Shown: positions 31,603 through 32,780 of the stretch, one piece after another | How the letters are laid out: each line of letters starts with the position of its first letter | How positions within the stretch are numbered: position 1 is the first letter of the stretch | Assembly: GCA_938082445.1 (NCBI GenBank) | Contig: CALLLL010000243.1 | Span: forward strand, 1 to 32,780 | DNA from: an uncultured bacterium | GTDB lineage: Bacteria; Hydrogenedentota; Hydrogenedentia; Hydrogenedentales; GCA-2746185 | DNA: 32,780 nt | Direction of reading: 5' to 3' | Made by a program: the position numbers and the translations under genes | The notes under the pieces: generated by a model | Databases searched by the model: none | Seen by the model: only the letters and a program-made list of their open reading frames with translations | What the model was told of the DNA's origin: nothing

Positions 31603-32472
31603 TTATGCGGTCCACTTTTCGAAAATGTTGCGTTGCTCGATGAGGGCAGCAATACGATCAGCACGCTTAGTACGGCATTCAAGAAGAATCCAACCGTCGT
31701 AGTCCATTTCTTTAAAGAGGCCGATGAGTTGTTCGTAAGGGTATTTACCTACATTAAACTCGCGTACGTGGACGGTGTCTGCGAAACGATCTTTGACAAG
31801 GTTAAAATTGTGAACGAGTCCGTCGCCTTCCAGATCAACGTCATTGGAATTCCAGCAGGCCCCTACGTTGGGGTTGTCGGCAATGTCCATGATTTGTTTG
31901 ATGATGGGCAAAGGTGAGCATTGACCATGCACTTCGAGGCGGATTTTTTGACCCAAGTCGCCAGCGATTTTCCCAACGATATTGAGGGACTTCCCAATTT
32001 GTTCGATGGTTTTTTGGCGGTCGACGCCTTCGTGGAAACTATTGGGTTTTACTTTGAGCCCGGAGCCGCCAGTGTCGTGACTGAGCTGAAGGAAAGCACG
32101 GGTGCCTTCGATTTTGGCTTTGAGTTCGGCGGGGTCAGGGGTGTCATAGTTTTGATTACTGCCGAGGCCCACGTTAGTGACAGGTGAATCGGCAAACATT
32201 TTCTTAACTTCGGCACGATCATGCGCATTGATGTGGGGGTCCACGCCGTGCGCGTGTTGTGTGCGGAGTTCAACGCCCATGACACCTGTTTTTTCGCAAT
32301 TGGCTAAGAGAGTGGGTAAATTCCAGTCTTGTCCCCAGAGATAGGTAACGAGGCCGAGTTTCATTTTGGTAGCAGCCATGGCTTGTTGTTGCATGTATGG
32401 AGTACCTAAGCCGAGAGCGGTTCCGGCTGCGAGGGACTGGGTGATAAATTGTCGGCGGGTGGTCTTGCTCAT
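31603..32472 (-). CDS. Tat-exported TIM-barrel sugar-phosphate isomerase/epimerase-like protein
   Basis: The 289-aa product starts with a twin-arginine signal, TTRRQFITQSLAAGTALGLG, with likely cleavage after AMA near residue 33. The rest is an AP-endonuclease-2-like TIM barrel: LGLVTYLWGQDWNLPTLL, GVMGVELRTQHAHGV, IRLEVHGQC, GACWNSNDVD, DTVHVREFNVG and GWILLECRT. Glu, Asp/Asn, His and Glu occur at the ends of the expected strands and could bind metal. Such Tat-exported isomerase-like proteins are numerous in Planctomycetes- and Hydrogenedentes-type genomes, usually in sugar catabolism; the substrate is unknown. AAAGGA lies 9 nt before the ATG. It is the first gene of a pair with the isochorismatase-family hydrolase. 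Confidence 0.85.
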   Translation of the reverse strand: MSKTTRRQFITQSLAAGTALGLGTPYMQQQAMAATKMKLGLVTYLWGQDWNLPTLLANCEKTGVMGVELRTQHAHGVDPHINAHDRAEVKKMFADSPVTNVGLGSNQNYDTPDPAELKAKIEGTRAFLQLSHDTGGSGLKVKPNSFHEGVDRQKTIEQIGKSLNIVGKIAGDLGQKIRLEVHGQCSPLPIIKQIMDIADNPNVGACWNSNDVDLEGDGLVHNFNLVKDRFADTVHVREFNVGKYPYEQLIGLFKEMDYDGWILLECRTKRADRIAALIEQRNIFEKWTA

Positions 32473-32546
32473 GATATGGGATCCTTTTGATTAGGTGGAT
32501 GTTTAACTGTTTGGATAACCAGATTAGCGGATGATGGGTGTGGAGG

Positions 32547-32780
32547 TCAATCCTGGGGATTAGAATGGGGGAAAGGTTTCCAAATTCCCAAAAACCAAAA
32601 TGCAATACCCCCTATGATTCCGCAGGGGGCGGTAAAGGAAACATACATACTCCAACTATAATACCACCAATCCACATTTGGGGCTCGAACATTTAAAGCC
32701 ATTATCCAAGTAACTCCAATTGCACTTAATAGCCCAACTACAATCGAACTCCATATATTGAAGTATCCAATTTTCCACAC
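32547..32780 (-). CDS. Small membrane protein, possibly partial at the right edge
   Basis: The open frame reaches the window edge, where the last codon would be GTG; whether that is the start cannot be decided. The visible 77 residues contain two hydrophobic helices (about 12-28, IVVGLLSAIGVTWIMAL, and about 48-68, YVSFTAPCGIIGGIAFWFLGIW) and a Trp/Tyr-rich turn between them (NVDWWYYSWSMY). I recognise no family. The DNA here is AT-richer than the preceding gene. Confidence 0.5.
   Translation of the reverse strand: MWKIGYFNIWSSIVVGLLSAIGVTWIMALNVRAPNVDWWYYSWSMYVSFTAPCGIIGGIAFWFLGIWKPFPHSNPQD

Noticed and set aside
1-32780. Search for canonical parS (TGTTTCACGTGAAACA), tRNA genes, CRISPR arrays and insertion sequences
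   Set aside because: No exact parS was seen by eye, only half-sites such as CGTTTCAC near 7465. No tRNA-like T-loop in a gap, no regularly spaced repeats and no transposase were found. A computed scan would be more reliable.

Overview
The window looks like chromosomal DNA of a mid-GC (roughly 45-50 % by eye), Gram-negative-type, free-living bacterium. Pointers are a PpiD/SurA-like periplasmic chaperone, nucleotide-sugar and heptose genes, the MEP isoprenoid gene ispE, a Tat-exported TIM-barrel 'sugar isomerase', an M81/MlrC hydrolase and a FG-GAP secreted protein. That mix is typical of Planctomycetes/Verrucomicrobia/Lentisphaerae/Hydrogenedentes-like lineages; this placement is inference from gene content, since no rRNA or other phylogenetic marker was read. 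No tRNA, rRNA, CRISPR array, insertion sequence or prophage was found. Genes are densely packed, many with 1-35 bp overlaps.

Layout. 1-2896 (+): the end of a sensor histidine kinase, then pdxA coupled by ATGA to a seven-blade FG-GAP propeller protein. 2899-7154 (-): a moxR / DUF58 / transglutaminase (TgpA-like) operon. 7533-10570 (+): parA, parB, serS. 10625-11785 (+): an AT-rich leucine-rich-repeat protein that stands apart in composition. 11787-14118 (-): an NtrC-type sigma-54 activator and a D-tagatose/D-psicose 3-epimerase-type enzyme. 14233-16648 (+): a three-gene cluster of unknown function (zinc-ribbon/helical protein, PqqD-like+Memo fusion, small beta-barrel resembling EF-Tu domain 3). 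16649-19513 (-): a short flagellar-rod-like gene interrupted by an amber codon, ispE, and a large exported protein of unknown function. 19806-23230 (+): two tandem dynamin-like GTPases overlapping by ATGA. 23224-25188 (-): PpiD-like chaperone. 25437-25892 (+): DtxR-family metalloregulator. 25889-30402 (-): MlrC-like hydrolase, GSAM-like aminotransferase, GmhA-like SIS protein, UDP-glucuronate decarboxylase. 30606-31025 (+): NTF2-like protein. 31027-32472 (-): isochorismatase-family hydrolase and Tat-exported TIM barrel, then the edge of a small membrane protein.

Most noteworthy: (a) the flagellar-rod-like gene has a good promoter, a strong Shine-Dalgarno and an ATG, but codon 9 is TAG in frame with the rest of the conserved N-terminus; (b) two RNA hairpins that would bury a Shine-Dalgarno sequence, one in front of the sigma-54 activator and one that is also a canonical terminator placed directly against the start codon of the GSAM-like gene; (c) the paired dynamin-like GTPases, both lacking the usual Asp in the G4 motif; (d) the zinc-ribbon / PqqD-Memo / EF-Tu-domain-3-like cluster, the best candidate for an undescribed system; (e) the 15-unit, perfectly phased 22-residue LRR protein, which looks acquired.
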